Assembly: GCF_051668705.1 (NCBI RefSeq)
Contig: NZ_CP196351.1
Span: 2,728,001-2,792,000, forward strand
Reading direction: 5' to 3'
From: Alterisphingorhabdus sp051668705
GTDB taxonomy: Bacteria; Pseudomonadota; Alphaproteobacteria; Sphingomonadales; Sphingomonadaceae
DNA: 64,000 nucleotides
This document shows, one piece after another, positions 50,357 to 60,434 of this stretch. The notes beneath the pieces were generated by a model, which was not told the DNA's origin, did not search any database, and was given only the letters and a program-made list of their open reading frames with translations. Made by a program: the position numbers and the translations under genes. The stretch's first letter is position 1; the number at the start of each line of letters is the position of its first letter.

Positions 50357-52435
50357 ATGATGGCTATGACAATATCATCAAAATTGCTCGCTTCGGCTGC
50401 GCTCGCTATTGCAGCGCCAGCATTAATCTCTCCAGCTTTGGCCGATCCGCTCACCGCGCAGGACCTTGCAACATTGGAACGTGTCGGCGCGCCTAATGTT
50501 AGCGCGGATGGCGAGCATCTGGTGTATAGTGTTACCAGCACTGACCCTGAAAGCTATGAGCGATCTACGCGTCTGTTTTTGCGCGAATTTGGCGGAGCCA
50601 GCGCTGCATCAACGCCTTATGTCATTGGCGATCTTGATGGGGCCAGCGAGCATAGTCCGACATTTGCACCTGATGATGAGGGCGTATATTTCCTCTCAGA
50701 CAAAAGCGGCAGTGAGCAGCTTTGGTATGTCGCTGACAGCGGGGAGACCAAACAGGTAACCGACCTAGCCGTTGATATTGCAGGATATCAGGTTTCGCCA
50801 GATGGCAAGAAGGTCGCCATCTGGGCCGATGTAAAGCTCGGCAAAATGCCATCTGACGCGCCCGATGCAAAAGCGGCTAATGCTGGTTCTGGCCGCGCCT
50901 ATGATCGTATCTTTGTGCGCCATTGGTCAAGCTGGGAAGTGAATGACGAATATTCGCGTATCTTTGTCTATGATTTGACAGCCAATGGCCAGTTGGATGC
51001 ACAAAGCGGCCGCGACATATTGAAAAATCTGGAGGGTGACGCGCCTACCAAGCCTTTTGGCGGCGGCGAAGAAATCAGCTGGTCACCGGACAGTTCCACC
51101 ATTGCCTTCACATTGCGCATTGCCAATGCCGATGAACCGCGCTCGACCAATACCGACATCTATCTGGCCAACGCGGATGGTACTGGCCCTGTTGTCAACA
51201 TTACTGCGGATAATCTGGCAACCGATACCATGCCAATATTCTCTCCTGATGGCAGCAAAATCGCTTATGCCGCTATGGCGCGGCCAGGTTATGAAAGTGA
51301 CAAGCTAACACTCACAATATTGGATATTGACGCGCAAACGCGCAAATCTGTCACCAGCGCATGGGATCGTTCTGTCGGTTCAATTATATGGGAGCAAGAC
51401 GGCAATGGGCTTATCGTCACGGTGCAGGACGTATTGGACCATCCCGCCTATCGCGTTGATGCCAATAGCGGCAATGCCGTGCGCCTTACCGGCCCGGGTA
51501 ATGTTCGCAATGTCACCCCATTGGGCCGGGCAAGCTATGTCTATACCCGCAATGACCTGAACACGCCGACCGATATATATATCCAGCGTGGCCGCGCTGC
51601 GCCGCGTAACCTTAGCAATGCGAACAGCGCAAGACTGGCAAAAATTGACAGAGTTTCTGCAGAGCGTTTCAGCTTTGCAGGTGCTGGCGGTGATACTGTT
51701 TGGGGGCAGATCATCAAACCAGAGGGTGTAGAGGGCAAGTTGCCGCTCTTGTTCCTAGTGCATGGTGGCCCGCAAGGATCATTTGGCAATGGTTGGTCAA
51801 CCCGCTGGAACCCAAAAGTCATGGCTGCACAAGGCTATGCCGTGGTGACGGTCGATTTCCATGGCAGCGCTGGATATGGTCAGGACTTTATGGACTCTAT
51901 CAATCAGGATTGGGGTGGAAAGCCGCTTGAAGACTTAAAACTCGGACTTGCCGCAGCAGGGCGCGAAGACGCCCAGATCGACACCAAAAACGCCTGTGCA
52001 TTGGGCGCCAGCTATGGCGGCTATATGATGAACTGGATTTCCGGCCAGTGGAATGACGGGTTTAAATGCATCATCAACCATGCCGGTCTGTTCGACATGC
52101 GCAGCTTTTACTATGCGACCGAAGAATTATGGTTCCCAGCTTGGGATTTTGGCGGCTCTTACGAAGAACAGCGCGATCTTTATGAGAAATGGAATCCGGT
52201 CAATCATGTCAATAATTGGCAAACGCCCACACTTGTCATCCATGGCGAAAAAGACTTTCGCGTTCCTTATGGCCAATCACTCATGGCCTATACGGCTTTG
52301 CAGGAGAAAGGCATTGATTCCCGCCTGCTCGTTTTCCCAGATGAAAACCATTGGATACTAAAAGGCAAAAACTCTGTGCAATGGCATGATGAGGTCTTTG
52401 GCTGGGCTAATCGCTACCTCAAAGAACAAAGGTGA
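50357..52435 (+). CDS. Secreted S9 family peptidase (dipeptidyl/acylaminoacyl type)
   Basis: 692 residues from the ATG at 50357; neighbouring ATGs at 50360 and 50366 cannot be excluded because no clear ribosome-binding site exists. Signal peptide LLASAALAIAAPALISPALA. Propeller repeats (SPTFAPDDEGVYFLSD, ISWSPDSSTIAFTLR, PIFSPDGSKIAYAA) precede the hydrolase domain with FLVHGGPQGS, nucleophile GASYGGYMMNW and catalytic His in FPDENHWILKG. It degrades short peptides in the periplasm. Confidence 0.92.
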   Translation: MMAMTISSKLLASAALAIAAPALISPALADPLTAQDLATLERVGAPNVSADGEHLVYSVTSTDPESYERSTRLFLREFGGASAASTPYVIGDLDGASEHSPTFAPDDEGVYFLSDKSGSEQLWYVADSGETKQVTDLAVDIAGYQVSPDGKKVAIWADVKLGKMPSDAPDAKAANAGSGRAYDRIFVRHWSSWEVNDEYSRIFVYDLTANGQLDAQSGRDILKNLEGDAPTKPFGGGEEISWSPDSSTIAFTLRIANADEPRSTNTDIYLANADGTGPVVNITADNLATDTMPIFSPDGSKIAYAAMARPGYESDKLTLTILDIDAQTRKSVTSAWDRSVGSIIWEQDGNGLIVTVQDVLDHPAYRVDANSGNAVRLTGPGNVRNVTPLGRASYVYTRNDLNTPTDIYIQRGRAAPRNLSNANSARLAKIDRVSAERFSFAGAGGDTVWGQIIKPEGVEGKLPLLFLVHGGPQGSFGNGWSTRWNPKVMAAQGYAVVTVDFHGSAGYGQDFMDSINQDWGGKPLEDLKLGLAAAGREDAQIDTKNACALGASYGGYMMNWISGQWNDGFKCIINHAGLFDMRSFYYATEELWFPAWDFGGSYEEQRDLYEKWNPVNHVNNWQTPTLVIHGEKDFRVPYGQSLMAYTALQEKGIDSRLLVFPDENHWILKGKNSVQWHDEVFGWANRYLKEQR

Positions 52436-52537
52436 TAGCAATAATATTTGCAGAATCTTGTTGCGCTTAAGTATCGATTATTGACCCTCGCAATATTTTG
52501 CCGCAGTCTTAAGCGGGATTTTGAGGGAGCGTCTTTA

Positions 52538-54565
52538 ATGAATATCTGGAGCAAGTGTTTTCGACCTGCTTTTTTGGCAATAGCTGCAATGGCTTTAACA
52601 TTGATGGCTGGGTCGCAAGTTTCTGCACAAGAAACAGCAAAGCCACCAGCGGCCGAAAAAGCATCTTCGCCCAAGGCGAAAAAAGCTAAGAAGCCGGCGA
52701 AGAAATTGCCAGTTGAGGCTTTTGCTCAACTGGACTTTATGGACAAAGCAACCCTTTCTCCAGATGGGCGTTTTATTGCTGCTCTGATTGTTGTCGATGG
52801 TGGACGGCGGATAGCTATTTTCCCTACAACCTCTAATAGCAGCCAGAAGATGGTGGCACTACAAACACCGGATGACATGAATATCCGTTGGTTGCGTTGG
52901 GTTTCCAATGATTATGTCTTGGTCGGGGTTTCCGCGCTGGTCGATTTTGGCAGCAAGACACAACAGGCTTATGTTTCGCGGCTTTTGTCGGTGCGCCGGT
53001 CTGATGGTGCGATAGAACGGCCTCTTTGGGATAAAAAGGGTCAAGATTCAGCAGATCTTTTATGGGTAGACCCCAATGGTAGCGGCGACGTATTGATCGG
53101 TGCGCAAGGCAGTATTTACACAAATGATGAAGACTTTTGGCCATCTGTCTATCGCGTCAACATACCCACTGGCAAAGTATCGCGCGAAAAAAAGGGGATT
53201 CCCAATGTCCAGTCATGGGGAGTCGATGCTCGCGGCAATATCCGTTATGCAATTGCCAATAAGGACCGTAATGGCCAACAATCTTTGCTCTATAGAGGCG
53301 AAGAAGAGCGTAACTTTCGGACGACGCAACGATCTAATATCGTAAATTTTGATTCAGTAGAACTGCCTTTTACCTTTGTGCCTGGCACGGATAACGGTCT
53401 GTTCGTAGAAGAAGATGAAGACGGCAAATCAGTAGTTAAAGAGATAAACTTGAAAAGTCAGGAAGAGGTCGGCATTCGCCATTCACTTCCAGAATTGGAT
53501 ATTATCAGCCCGCGCCTCTCTTTTGATCGTCAGACCATTTTGGGTTTCCGTACATCCAATAAAGACAATCCTTATCATTGGACGAACGAGACATTGTCTG
53601 CGGTCCAAAGTTATTTGGAAGAGAATGTGAAAGGCGCCCAGCCACAAATTGTCAGCTATGATCGCGATCTTAACTGGTTCCTTATATGGCTCAGTTCCCC
53701 TAGCAATCCTGGACTTTATTATATCTATAATCATGAGCAACAGGCATTGCAGCTTTTGGCCAAAGCCAATGAGCAAATCGGTACCAAGCGGCTCGCTAAA
53801 CCGCGCTATGTTAGTTACGAGGCGCGTGATGGTCTAAAAATTGAAGGCGTTCTTACCTTGCCCAAAGGTGTTGAGGCCAAGAACCTTCCACTCATATTAA
53901 TGCCACATGGCGGGCCATGGGCAGCAGATTATGTGCGTTACGATTATTGGGCACAATTCTTGGCCAATCGCGGCTATGCCGTTTTGCAACCCAACTTCCG
54001 TGGTTCAACAGGCTATGGCAAAGCCTTTTTGGAAAAAGGATATGGCCAAATGGGCCTTGCCATGCAGGACGACTTAACCGACGGCGTTCTTCACCTCGCC
54101 AATAAAGGCATTATTGACCAAAGCCGCGTGTGCATCGTCGGGGCATCCTATGGTGGCTATGCTGCAATGTGGGGGATTATAAAAGATCCTGATATGTACC
54201 GCTGCGCTATATCTATTGCTGGCGTGTCAAATCTGCGCCGCGAAGTGAATGATTTTGGTGGGTCACTGCTGGAACGCACCTTTAAAAGTCAATGGGGCCG
54301 TATGAGTGAGGATTTCTCTGCGGTATCGCCAGCAAGGGCGGCAGACCGCGTAAAGTCACCGCTTTTGTTGATCCATGGTAAACGTGATGAAACCGTAGAT
54401 TATAAGCAATCTGTGCTTATGGAAGACAAAATGCGCGATGCCGGCAAAGATGTTGAGATGTTGATTCTCGATAAGGCAGACCATTTTTTTGAACGACAGG
54501 ATGATCGTATTGCCCTGCTTTCGGCGATGGAGACATTCCTGATGAAGCATAATCCGCCTGATTAA
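52538..54565 (+). CDS. Secreted S9 family peptidase, second adjacent copy
   Basis: 675 residues; start at 52538 after GAGGGAG. The signal peptide (FLAIAAMALTLMAGSQVSAQ) is followed by a Lys/Ala/Pro-rich stretch (SPKAKKAKKPAKKLP). The propeller is less regular than in the neighbour. The hydrolase domain shows LILMPHGGPWAADYVRYD, FRGSTGYGKAFLEKGYGQMG, nucleophile IVGASYGGYAAMWG, LLLIHGKRDETVDYKQS and His in KADHFFERQDDR. It differs enough from the upstream S9 gene to be a distinct subfamily, not a recent duplicate. A terminator follows. Confidence 0.92.
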   Translation: MNIWSKCFRPAFLAIAAMALTLMAGSQVSAQETAKPPAAEKASSPKAKKAKKPAKKLPVEAFAQLDFMDKATLSPDGRFIAALIVVDGGRRIAIFPTTSNSSQKMVALQTPDDMNIRWLRWVSNDYVLVGVSALVDFGSKTQQAYVSRLLSVRRSDGAIERPLWDKKGQDSADLLWVDPNGSGDVLIGAQGSIYTNDEDFWPSVYRVNIPTGKVSREKKGIPNVQSWGVDARGNIRYAIANKDRNGQQSLLYRGEEERNFRTTQRSNIVNFDSVELPFTFVPGTDNGLFVEEDEDGKSVVKEINLKSQEEVGIRHSLPELDIISPRLSFDRQTILGFRTSNKDNPYHWTNETLSAVQSYLEENVKGAQPQIVSYDRDLNWFLIWLSSPSNPGLYYIYNHEQQALQLLAKANEQIGTKRLAKPRYVSYEARDGLKIEGVLTLPKGVEAKNLPLILMPHGGPWAADYVRYDYWAQFLANRGYAVLQPNFRGSTGYGKAFLEKGYGQMGLAMQDDLTDGVLHLANKGIIDQSRVCIVGASYGGYAAMWGIIKDPDMYRCAISIAGVSNLRREVNDFGGSLLERTFKSQWGRMSEDFSAVSPARAADRVKSPLLLIHGKRDETVDYKQSVLMEDKMRDAGKDVEMLILDKADHFFERQDDRIALLSAMETFLMKHNPPD

Positions 54566-54588
54566 GCATCAGACCATCGGCAAATTAT

Positions 54589-54615
54589 AAGGGGCGGTCC
54601 ATCTGCCCCTTTTTT
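54589..54615 (+). terminator. Rho-independent terminator after the second S9 peptidase
   Basis: AAGGGGC, loop of nine bases, GCCCCTT followed by further T's. Strong stem with U-run, 24 bases after the stop codon. Confidence 0.85.
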
Positions 54616-54703
54616 GTGGAACCGGTTTTGGTGCAGCCTTTGCGGCATTCATGGGGCAAATAGCGGCTTGCCTCTGATAAGTCAGGCTGGCAGAGGGAAA
54701 GTT

Positions 54704-57700
54704 ATGACCCAGAGCAAACACCTTGATAAGAATTTCGACCCTGCCGCCATTGAAGCCCGTTGGTACGCCCATTGGGAGGAGAAAGGCCTGTTCCGGCCTG
54801 AGCGTGATGATTGTGAGCCTTTCACCATCGTCAATCCGCCGCCCAATGTAACCGGCAAATTGCATATCGGCCATGCGCTCGACAACACGTTGCAGGATAT
54901 CATTATCCGCTATGAACGGCTGCGCGGCAAGGATGCACTTTGGGTGGTGGGCACTGACCATGCCGGCATCGCCACGCAAATGGTGGTTGAACGCCAGCTC
55001 AATGAACAGGGCGAGAAGCGGACCGATTATAGCCGCGATGATTTCATCAAAAAGGTCTGGGCCTGGAAAGAGGAAAGCGGCGGCACCATCACGCAGCAAT
55101 TGCGGCGCCTTGGCTGTTCCATGGACTGGTCAAATGAACGCTTCACCATGGATGAAGGCTTTACCCGCGCAGTCGTCAAAGTCTTTGTCGATCTGTATAA
55201 TAAAGGCCTGATCTACCGCGACAAAAGACTGGTCAATTGGGACCCGGCATTAAAAACCGCGATCAGCGATCTTGAAGTCGAAACGACTGACGTCAAAGGC
55301 CATTTCTGGCATTTCAAATATCCATTGGCTGCCGATGAAAACGGAAACGCCGTCACGCTGGCTGATGGCCGCGACTATATTGAGGTTGCCACCACACGGC
55401 CCGAAACCATGTTGGCCGACATGGCCGTGGCGGTGCACCCTGATGATGAACGCTATGCCAGTGTTGTGGGCAAGCATGTGCTGCTGCCGATCACAGGCCG
55501 CCGCGTGCCGATTGTGGCGGATGAACATGCCGACCCTGAATTGGGCAGCGGCGCAGTGAAGATCACGCCCGGGCATGATTTTAACGATTTTGATGTCGGC
55601 AAACGCGCAGGCTTTGCCCCTGCCGACATGCTCAATATGCTCGATGGAGACGCCAATGTCTGCCAGACTGCTGACTGGCTAGTACCCGAGGAATTTATCG
55701 GCCTGCACCGCTTCAAACGCGATGGCGTGGACGGTGCGCGAGAGCTGGTGGTGCAGCGTTTGAAAGATGACGGACTGTTGATTCCACACATCACCACAAC
55801 CAAAAAGGGCGAAGAGGTCATTCTCGATGCCGAACCCCGCACCATCGCCACACCCTATGGCGATCGCGGCGGCGTAGTGATTGAACCATGGCTGACCGAT
55901 CAATGGTATGTCGATGCTGAAACATTGGCGCAGCCTGCAATCAAAGCCGTACGCGATGGCGATATAGAAATCGTCCCCAAAACTTGGGAAAAAACCTGGT
56001 TCAACTGGATGGAGAATATCCAGCCCTGGTGTGTGAGCAGACAGCTATGGTGGGGGCATCGGATACCGGTTTGGTATGGGCCTGCCCGTGACGAGTCCGG
56101 TCGACTGGTGTCCTACATGGATGAACAAGTTCAAGCGGATCACTCGATTTCGGAAACCAGTAGCTCGAAGAACAAGGCTTTTGTGGCGTTGGATGAGCAA
56201 GACGCACTCCGACAGGCTCGCGAGTTCTACGGCAATAAATACGAAATTAAGTTCGATTACACGCGGAATTTTTGTCGAGCAACAAATGACACAGTGACTC
56301 TCACGCAGGACCCTGACGTCCTCGATACATGGTTTTCCTCCGCACTTTGGCCCTTCGCCACTATTGGCTGGCCGGATGATCTGATAGATAATCGTCATTC
56401 CGAACTTGTTTCGGAGTCTAGTGGCAGGGGAAATTCTGAAGAGATCCTGAAACAAGTTCAGGATGACGAAAAGTGGGTTCCCAAACCCGGCACGGACCTT
56501 GCCCGTCATTACCCTAATGATCTGCTGATTTCCGGCTTTGATATCCTCTTTTTCTGGGATGCACGTATGGCGATGCAGGGGATAGAATTTATGGGTGAAG
56601 TGCCGTGGAAGCGGCTTTATCTGCATGGTCTGGTCCGCGCTGCGGATGGCAGCAAAATGTCGAAATCCAAGGGCAATACGGTCGATCCGCTGGGTCTGAT
56701 TGACGAATATGGTGCTGATGCGCTGCGCTTCTTCATGGCGGCGATGGAAAGCCAGGGGCGCGACATCAAAATGGATGAAAGCCGCGTCACCGGCTATCGC
56801 AACTTTGCCACCAAATTGTGGAATGCGGCCCGCTATTGCCAATCTAACGGCATCAGCGCCAGCGCCAGCATATCTGCGCCGCCGGCCAAGCTAGCGGCCA
56901 ACCAATGGATTATTGGCGAAGTGGCCGAGACAGTGAAAGCCATGGACAAGGCACTGGCCGATCTGCGTTTCGATCTGGCCGCCGATACCATCTATCAATT
57001 CACCTGGAGCCGCTTTTGCGATTGGTATCTGGAGTTGATTAAGCCGGTATTTGCGAGCGAAGATGTCAATCCAGCCCGTCAAGAAACTATCGAGGTTGCA
57101 GGTTGGGCACTCGATCAAATATTGGTCATGCTCCATCCGTTCATGCCCTTCATCACCGAGGAGCTATGGCAGCAATTGGGCGAGCGCGAGGATTATCCCA
57201 TTATCACGGCACAATGGCCGCAGCCTGAGGCAGAATTACAGCCCCGTGCGATAGCGGCGATTGACTGGGTGATTGATCTGACCACATCGGTACGTGCCGC
57301 GAAAAACGAGCTGGGCATATCACCGGGTGAAAAACTGGCGGCATGGTGCCCTGCGCCATCACCCATTGCCAAGGCGACCGTGGAACGCAGCGCAGCAGCG
57401 ATTGAGCGGCTGGCGCGCATAACGCCGGTGCACTTTGCTGATGCGCCTGATGGCCCAGCGATCCAGATCAGCGCTGGTGATGATATATTCATCATCCCGC
57501 TCGATGGACTGATTGATATTGAGGCAGAAAAAGCCCGCCTGACCAAAGCATTGGAGGCTGCAAGCAAAGAAGCAAAATCGCTGGAAGGGCGCTTGTCCAA
57601 CGCCAATTTTGTTGAACGTGCCAAGCCAGAGGCCGTGGACAAGGCGCGCGCTGATTTGGCAGAGAAATCGGCAGAGGCGGAGCGACTGACAGCGGCATTG

Positions 57701-57715
57701 GCGCGGCTCGGCTAA
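54704..57715 (+). CDS. valS: Valyl-tRNA synthetase with an in-frame repeat insertion
   Basis: 1003 residues, start at 54704 after AGAGGGAAA. PPNVTGKLHIGHALDNTLQD (HIGH), DGSKMSKSKGNTVDPLGLID (KMSKS), CP1 editing region with VATTRPETMLADMAVAVHPDDERY, WFSSALWPFATIGWP, and the C-terminal coiled coil (EKARLTKALEAASKEAKSLEGRL) of ValS. Residues about 563-588 (RHSELVSESSG...ILKQVQDDE) are encoded by a palindromic repeat and absent from normal enzymes. A further long segment after VWYGP (about residues 463-530) is also larger than I would expect. The stop overlaps the queE start. Confidence 0.97.
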   Translation: MTQSKHLDKNFDPAAIEARWYAHWEEKGLFRPERDDCEPFTIVNPPPNVTGKLHIGHALDNTLQDIIIRYERLRGKDALWVVGTDHAGIATQMVVERQLNEQGEKRTDYSRDDFIKKVWAWKEESGGTITQQLRRLGCSMDWSNERFTMDEGFTRAVVKVFVDLYNKGLIYRDKRLVNWDPALKTAISDLEVETTDVKGHFWHFKYPLAADENGNAVTLADGRDYIEVATTRPETMLADMAVAVHPDDERYASVVGKHVLLPITGRRVPIVADEHADPELGSGAVKITPGHDFNDFDVGKRAGFAPADMLNMLDGDANVCQTADWLVPEEFIGLHRFKRDGVDGARELVVQRLKDDGLLIPHITTTKKGEEVILDAEPRTIATPYGDRGGVVIEPWLTDQWYVDAETLAQPAIKAVRDGDIEIVPKTWEKTWFNWMENIQPWCVSRQLWWGHRIPVWYGPARDESGRLVSYMDEQVQADHSISETSSSKNKAFVALDEQDALRQAREFYGNKYEIKFDYTRNFCRATNDTVTLTQDPDVLDTWFSSALWPFATIGWPDDLIDNRHSELVSESSGRGNSEEILKQVQDDEKWVPKPGTDLARHYPNDLLISGFDILFFWDARMAMQGIEFMGEVPWKRLYLHGLVRAADGSKMSKSKGNTVDPLGLIDEYGADALRFFMAAMESQGRDIKMDESRVTGYRNFATKLWNAARYCQSNGISASASISAPPAKLAANQWIIGEVAETVKAMDKALADLRFDLAADTIYQFTWSRFCDWYLELIKPVFASEDVNPARQETIEVAGWALDQILVMLHPFMPFITEELWQQLGEREDYPIITAQWPQPEAELQPRAIAAIDWVIDLTTSVRAAKNELGISPGEKLAAWCPAPSPIAKATVERSAAAIERLARITPVHFADAPDGPAIQISAGDDIFIIPLDGLIDIEAEKARLTKALEAASKEAKSLEGRLSNANFVERAKPEAVDKARADLAEKSAEAERLTAALARLG
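56393..56468. repeat. Palindromic repeat element inside valS (family 3)
   Basis: Imperfect inverted arms of about 27 bp (56393-56419 and 56442-56468) sharing CGTCAT and GAACTTGTTTC around a 22-base loop. This is the ATTCCGAACTTGTTTCGG-type repeat common between genes in sphingomonads and relatives. Here it is translated in frame. Confidence 0.85.
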
Positions 57716-58476
57716 TGGCGCGGCTTACTCTGGCGACCACAACACCCGGCCAGCCGGAGATTTTCGCGTCCATTCAAGGCGAAGGCGCGAGCATGGGGCA
57801 GGCAGTCGCCTTTGTGCGCCTTTCGCGCTGTAACCTTGCCTGCACATGGTGTGACACGGCCTATACCTGGCATTTTGATAGCCAATATAGCGGTGATGAC
57901 ACTGCACATCGCGATGGTGAGGTTTTTGATCGCAAGGCCAATCAGATAACATTGGAAGTAGCCGATATTGCCGCGCGTATCGCCAAGCTTGGCCAAAAAC
58001 GCTTGGTCATTACCGGCGGCGAGCCATTGTTGCAGGCCCCACCGCTGGCCGATCTGGTGGAGCAGCTTTCTGACCTCGTGCCAGACATGGCATTTGAGAT
58101 AGAGACAAATGGCACAGTGCCAGTGCCCCCGCGACTGGATATTCGGCTTGACCAATTTAATGTCAGCCCCAAGCTGGCGCATAGCGGCAACGCTTCTGAG
58201 CTGGCGTTAATTCCTGAACAATTGGCCTTTTATGCCGCAGATAGAAGGGCTTTTTTCAAATTTGTTATCGCTACGCCAGATGATGTGGAAGAGGTGCTGG
58301 CCATACAGCGCAGATATGCCATAGCTGGGCATCGCATCTATCTTATGCCAGAAGGCGTGGACGCTGATATATTGACCCAGCGCTCCAAATGGTTGGTCGA
58401 TGCATGCATTGCCCATGGTCTGGCCTATAGCAACCGCCAGCATATTTACCTTTTCGGCGACAGCCGCGGGACTTAG
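57715..58476 (+). CDS. queE: 7-carboxy-7-deazaguanine synthase
   Basis: 253 residues. EIFASIQGEGASMGQAVAFVRLSRCNLACTWCDTAYTW has the radical-SAM CxxxCxxC cluster motif of QueE; KRLVITGGEPLLQAPPL is the SAM-binding GGEP segment. It rearranges 6-carboxytetrahydropterin to the deazaguanine base in queuosine synthesis. Its ATG overlaps the valS stop by one base (TAATG), so it is cotranslated with a tRNA-charging enzyme. Other que genes are not in the window. Confidence 0.93.
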   Translation: MARLTLATTTPGQPEIFASIQGEGASMGQAVAFVRLSRCNLACTWCDTAYTWHFDSQYSGDDTAHRDGEVFDRKANQITLEVADIAARIAKLGQKRLVITGGEPLLQAPPLADLVEQLSDLVPDMAFEIETNGTVPVPPRLDIRLDQFNVSPKLAHSGNASELALIPEQLAFYAADRRAFFKFVIATPDDVEEVLAIQRRYAIAGHRIYLMPEGVDADILTQRSKWLVDACIAHGLAYSNRQHIYLFGDSRGT

Positions 58477-58520
58477 TTTTTTGGAGATACGGCCTAAGGG
58501 CCGGCGCGCGGTCGCGCTTG

Positions 58521-58550
58521 CGAACCCTTGTTTGGGTTCGTGGGTGTTTT
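58521..58550 (+). terminator. Hairpin downstream of queE
   Basis: CGAACCC, loop TTGTTT, GGGTTCG, then TGGGTGTTTT. A seven-pair stem with a delayed U-run, between convergent queE and the HerA-like gene. Confidence 0.45.
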
Positions 58551-58602
58551 AGAACCCGCGCTCAAGTAGCGAAGTGATAGCGTGGCAACACCCCAATACC
58601 TC

Positions 58603-60303
58603 TTAACGGCCCTGATTTCTCCAACGGTCAACAACGCGTTCCAGAATCTGGTCTTCGCCGCCTGTTTCATTCCACAATTCGGTGAAGCTAGGGTCATCCG
58701 ATGCTGGGCGACGCTTGGCCTCCAGATCATCAAAAGACACACGAATAGGGATGGATACACCCTCGCCGCAGACAATACATTCACGGTTCCGCAATGCCGG
58801 AATAGCATCCAGAAAACCCCTTGCACCCTCGGGCATAGCGGCGCGAACAAAGGCTTGGTCGCGATCGTTGTTCAAACGCATGGAGATGATTGTACCGCAT
58901 TGCGACAAAACACCCTCAGCCAAATCCGATGGGCGCTGTGTAATCAGGCCCAAAGAAACGCCATATTTCCGGCCCTCTTTGGCGATCCGCGACAGAACAT
59001 CGCGAACCACACTATGCTCATGTTCGCTTGACGGAATATAGCGGTGCGCCTCTTCACAAACCAGCAGGACGGGGCGTTGCGGTTCATTGCGGCTCCAAAT
59101 GGCATAATCGAAAACCAGTCGTGAAAGCACAGCAACCACGGTCGATGTAATATCGGAAGGAATGCCGGAAACATCGATAATCGAAATCGGCTTGCCTTCA
59201 CTGGGCAGACGGAAAATTTTCGAGATAAAGTCCGCCATAGTATCGCCAACCAGCATGCCGGAAAACATGAAGCCATAGCGCGGATCTGCCTTAATCTCTT
59301 CAATCTTGCCTTTTAATCGCATAAAGGGCGCATTGCTGTTTGACTTATCCAGCTTACCCATGGCATCCTGAATCTGCGCAAGAAGGTCGGACATAAGATA
59401 CGGGATAGGCGAATCAACCGTCAATTTCTTAATGGACTGCGCCAACCTGTTTTTTGAGCGTGCAGCCAAAAGACACCGCGAAAGAATATCAGCATCGGTC
59501 GTCCGGTCCTGTCCTTCAGAGGTCAGGAAGACTTCACAATGTTCTTCAAAATTCATCATCCAATAAGGTAGAGCCAAATTGTTGACATCATAAAGCGCAC
59601 CATTGGTTTTAAACGCGGCGGAATATTCACCATGCGGATCAACCATGACGATATGGCCTTCTGGTGCCAGATCGCAGATGCGGTGCAGGATCAGCGCAGC
59701 CGAGGTCGATTTACCTGTACCGGTCGATCCGAGAAGAGCAAAGTGCTTGCCCAGCATCGCATCAACATAAAGCGCGCCGCGAATATCATTGGTCGGATAT
59801 ACTTTACCGATTTGAATATTGGCACGGCCATCAGAGGCATAAATCTGCTTCAGATCAGCGCTTGTTGTTGCATAGACTGCCGAGCCTGGAACCGGATAGC
59901 GCGTCACACCGCGTCGGAAATTATAAATCTTGCCGGTTAGTTTTTCCTCTTCACCTTCACCCAGAAAATCAATCTGTGCCACGATCAGGCCTTTATGATT
60001 CATATCCATACGCTGCGTGCGCACACTGGCCAAAAGCCAACGATTGCCGAGCTTTACTTTGACCTGACTGCCCACCTGGCCCGCCATTGCCACACTAGGG
60101 TCGCTGTCTTGCGACAGTTCGTTAAGGCGCTGTGCATCTACCAAAATCTGACTACCAGCACCGGAAATTTCAATAATTTCTCCAATATTCATCGGCGCCA
60201 TTTTTTTAAGCGGATCGGCCGAAATAGCGGCGGCAACGCCTTCATCGCTCATCGGTTGCGGTGTTGACATGGTATTGAAACTCTTGTGGCTGATATCGTT
60301 CAT
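58603..60303 (-). CDS. HerA-like / DUF87 ATP-binding protein
   Basis: 566 residues. The N-terminal 150 residues form a HAS-barrel-like region (IGEIIEISGAGSQILVDAQRL). The ATPase has Walker A LLGSTGTGKSTSAALIL (about residue 185), HIVMVDPHGEY and VLLVCEEAHRYIP (Walker B, about 400). Then comes LITQRPSDLAEGVLSQCGTIISMRLNNDRDQ, the characteristic HerA/FtsK-like sensor and arginine region. HerA ATPases are hexameric DNA translocases; many bacterial ones partner with NurA nuclease or act in phage defence, but no partner gene is adjacent here. Housekeeping location suggests a conserved chromosomal role. Confidence 0.88.
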   Translation of the reverse strand: MNDISHKSFNTMSTPQPMSDEGVAAAISADPLKKMAPMNIGEIIEISGAGSQILVDAQRLNELSQDSDPSVAMAGQVGSQVKVKLGNRWLLASVRTQRMDMNHKGLIVAQIDFLGEGEEEKLTGKIYNFRRGVTRYPVPGSAVYATTSADLKQIYASDGRANIQIGKVYPTNDIRGALYVDAMLGKHFALLGSTGTGKSTSAALILHRICDLAPEGHIVMVDPHGEYSAAFKTNGALYDVNNLALPYWMMNFEEHCEVFLTSEGQDRTTDADILSRCLLAARSKNRLAQSIKKLTVDSPIPYLMSDLLAQIQDAMGKLDKSNSNAPFMRLKGKIEEIKADPRYGFMFSGMLVGDTMADFISKIFRLPSEGKPISIIDVSGIPSDITSTVVAVLSRLVFDYAIWSRNEPQRPVLLVCEEAHRYIPSSEHEHSVVRDVLSRIAKEGRKYGVSLGLITQRPSDLAEGVLSQCGTIISMRLNNDRDQAFVRAAMPEGARGFLDAIPALRNRECIVCGEGVSIPIRVSFDDLEAKRRPASDDPSFTELWNETGGEDQILERVVDRWRNQGR

Positions 60304-60434
60304 ATTAAGGCCCTGTTGTCTAATGAACGGAAAGCCTAGCCAAATATGGTAAACAAATAGCTTATCAGATAATCAAAAACGGTCAGGCCGGATATTAAAG
60401 AGAAAAGCTGGCGCCCAGCAATAAAGCAAACACC

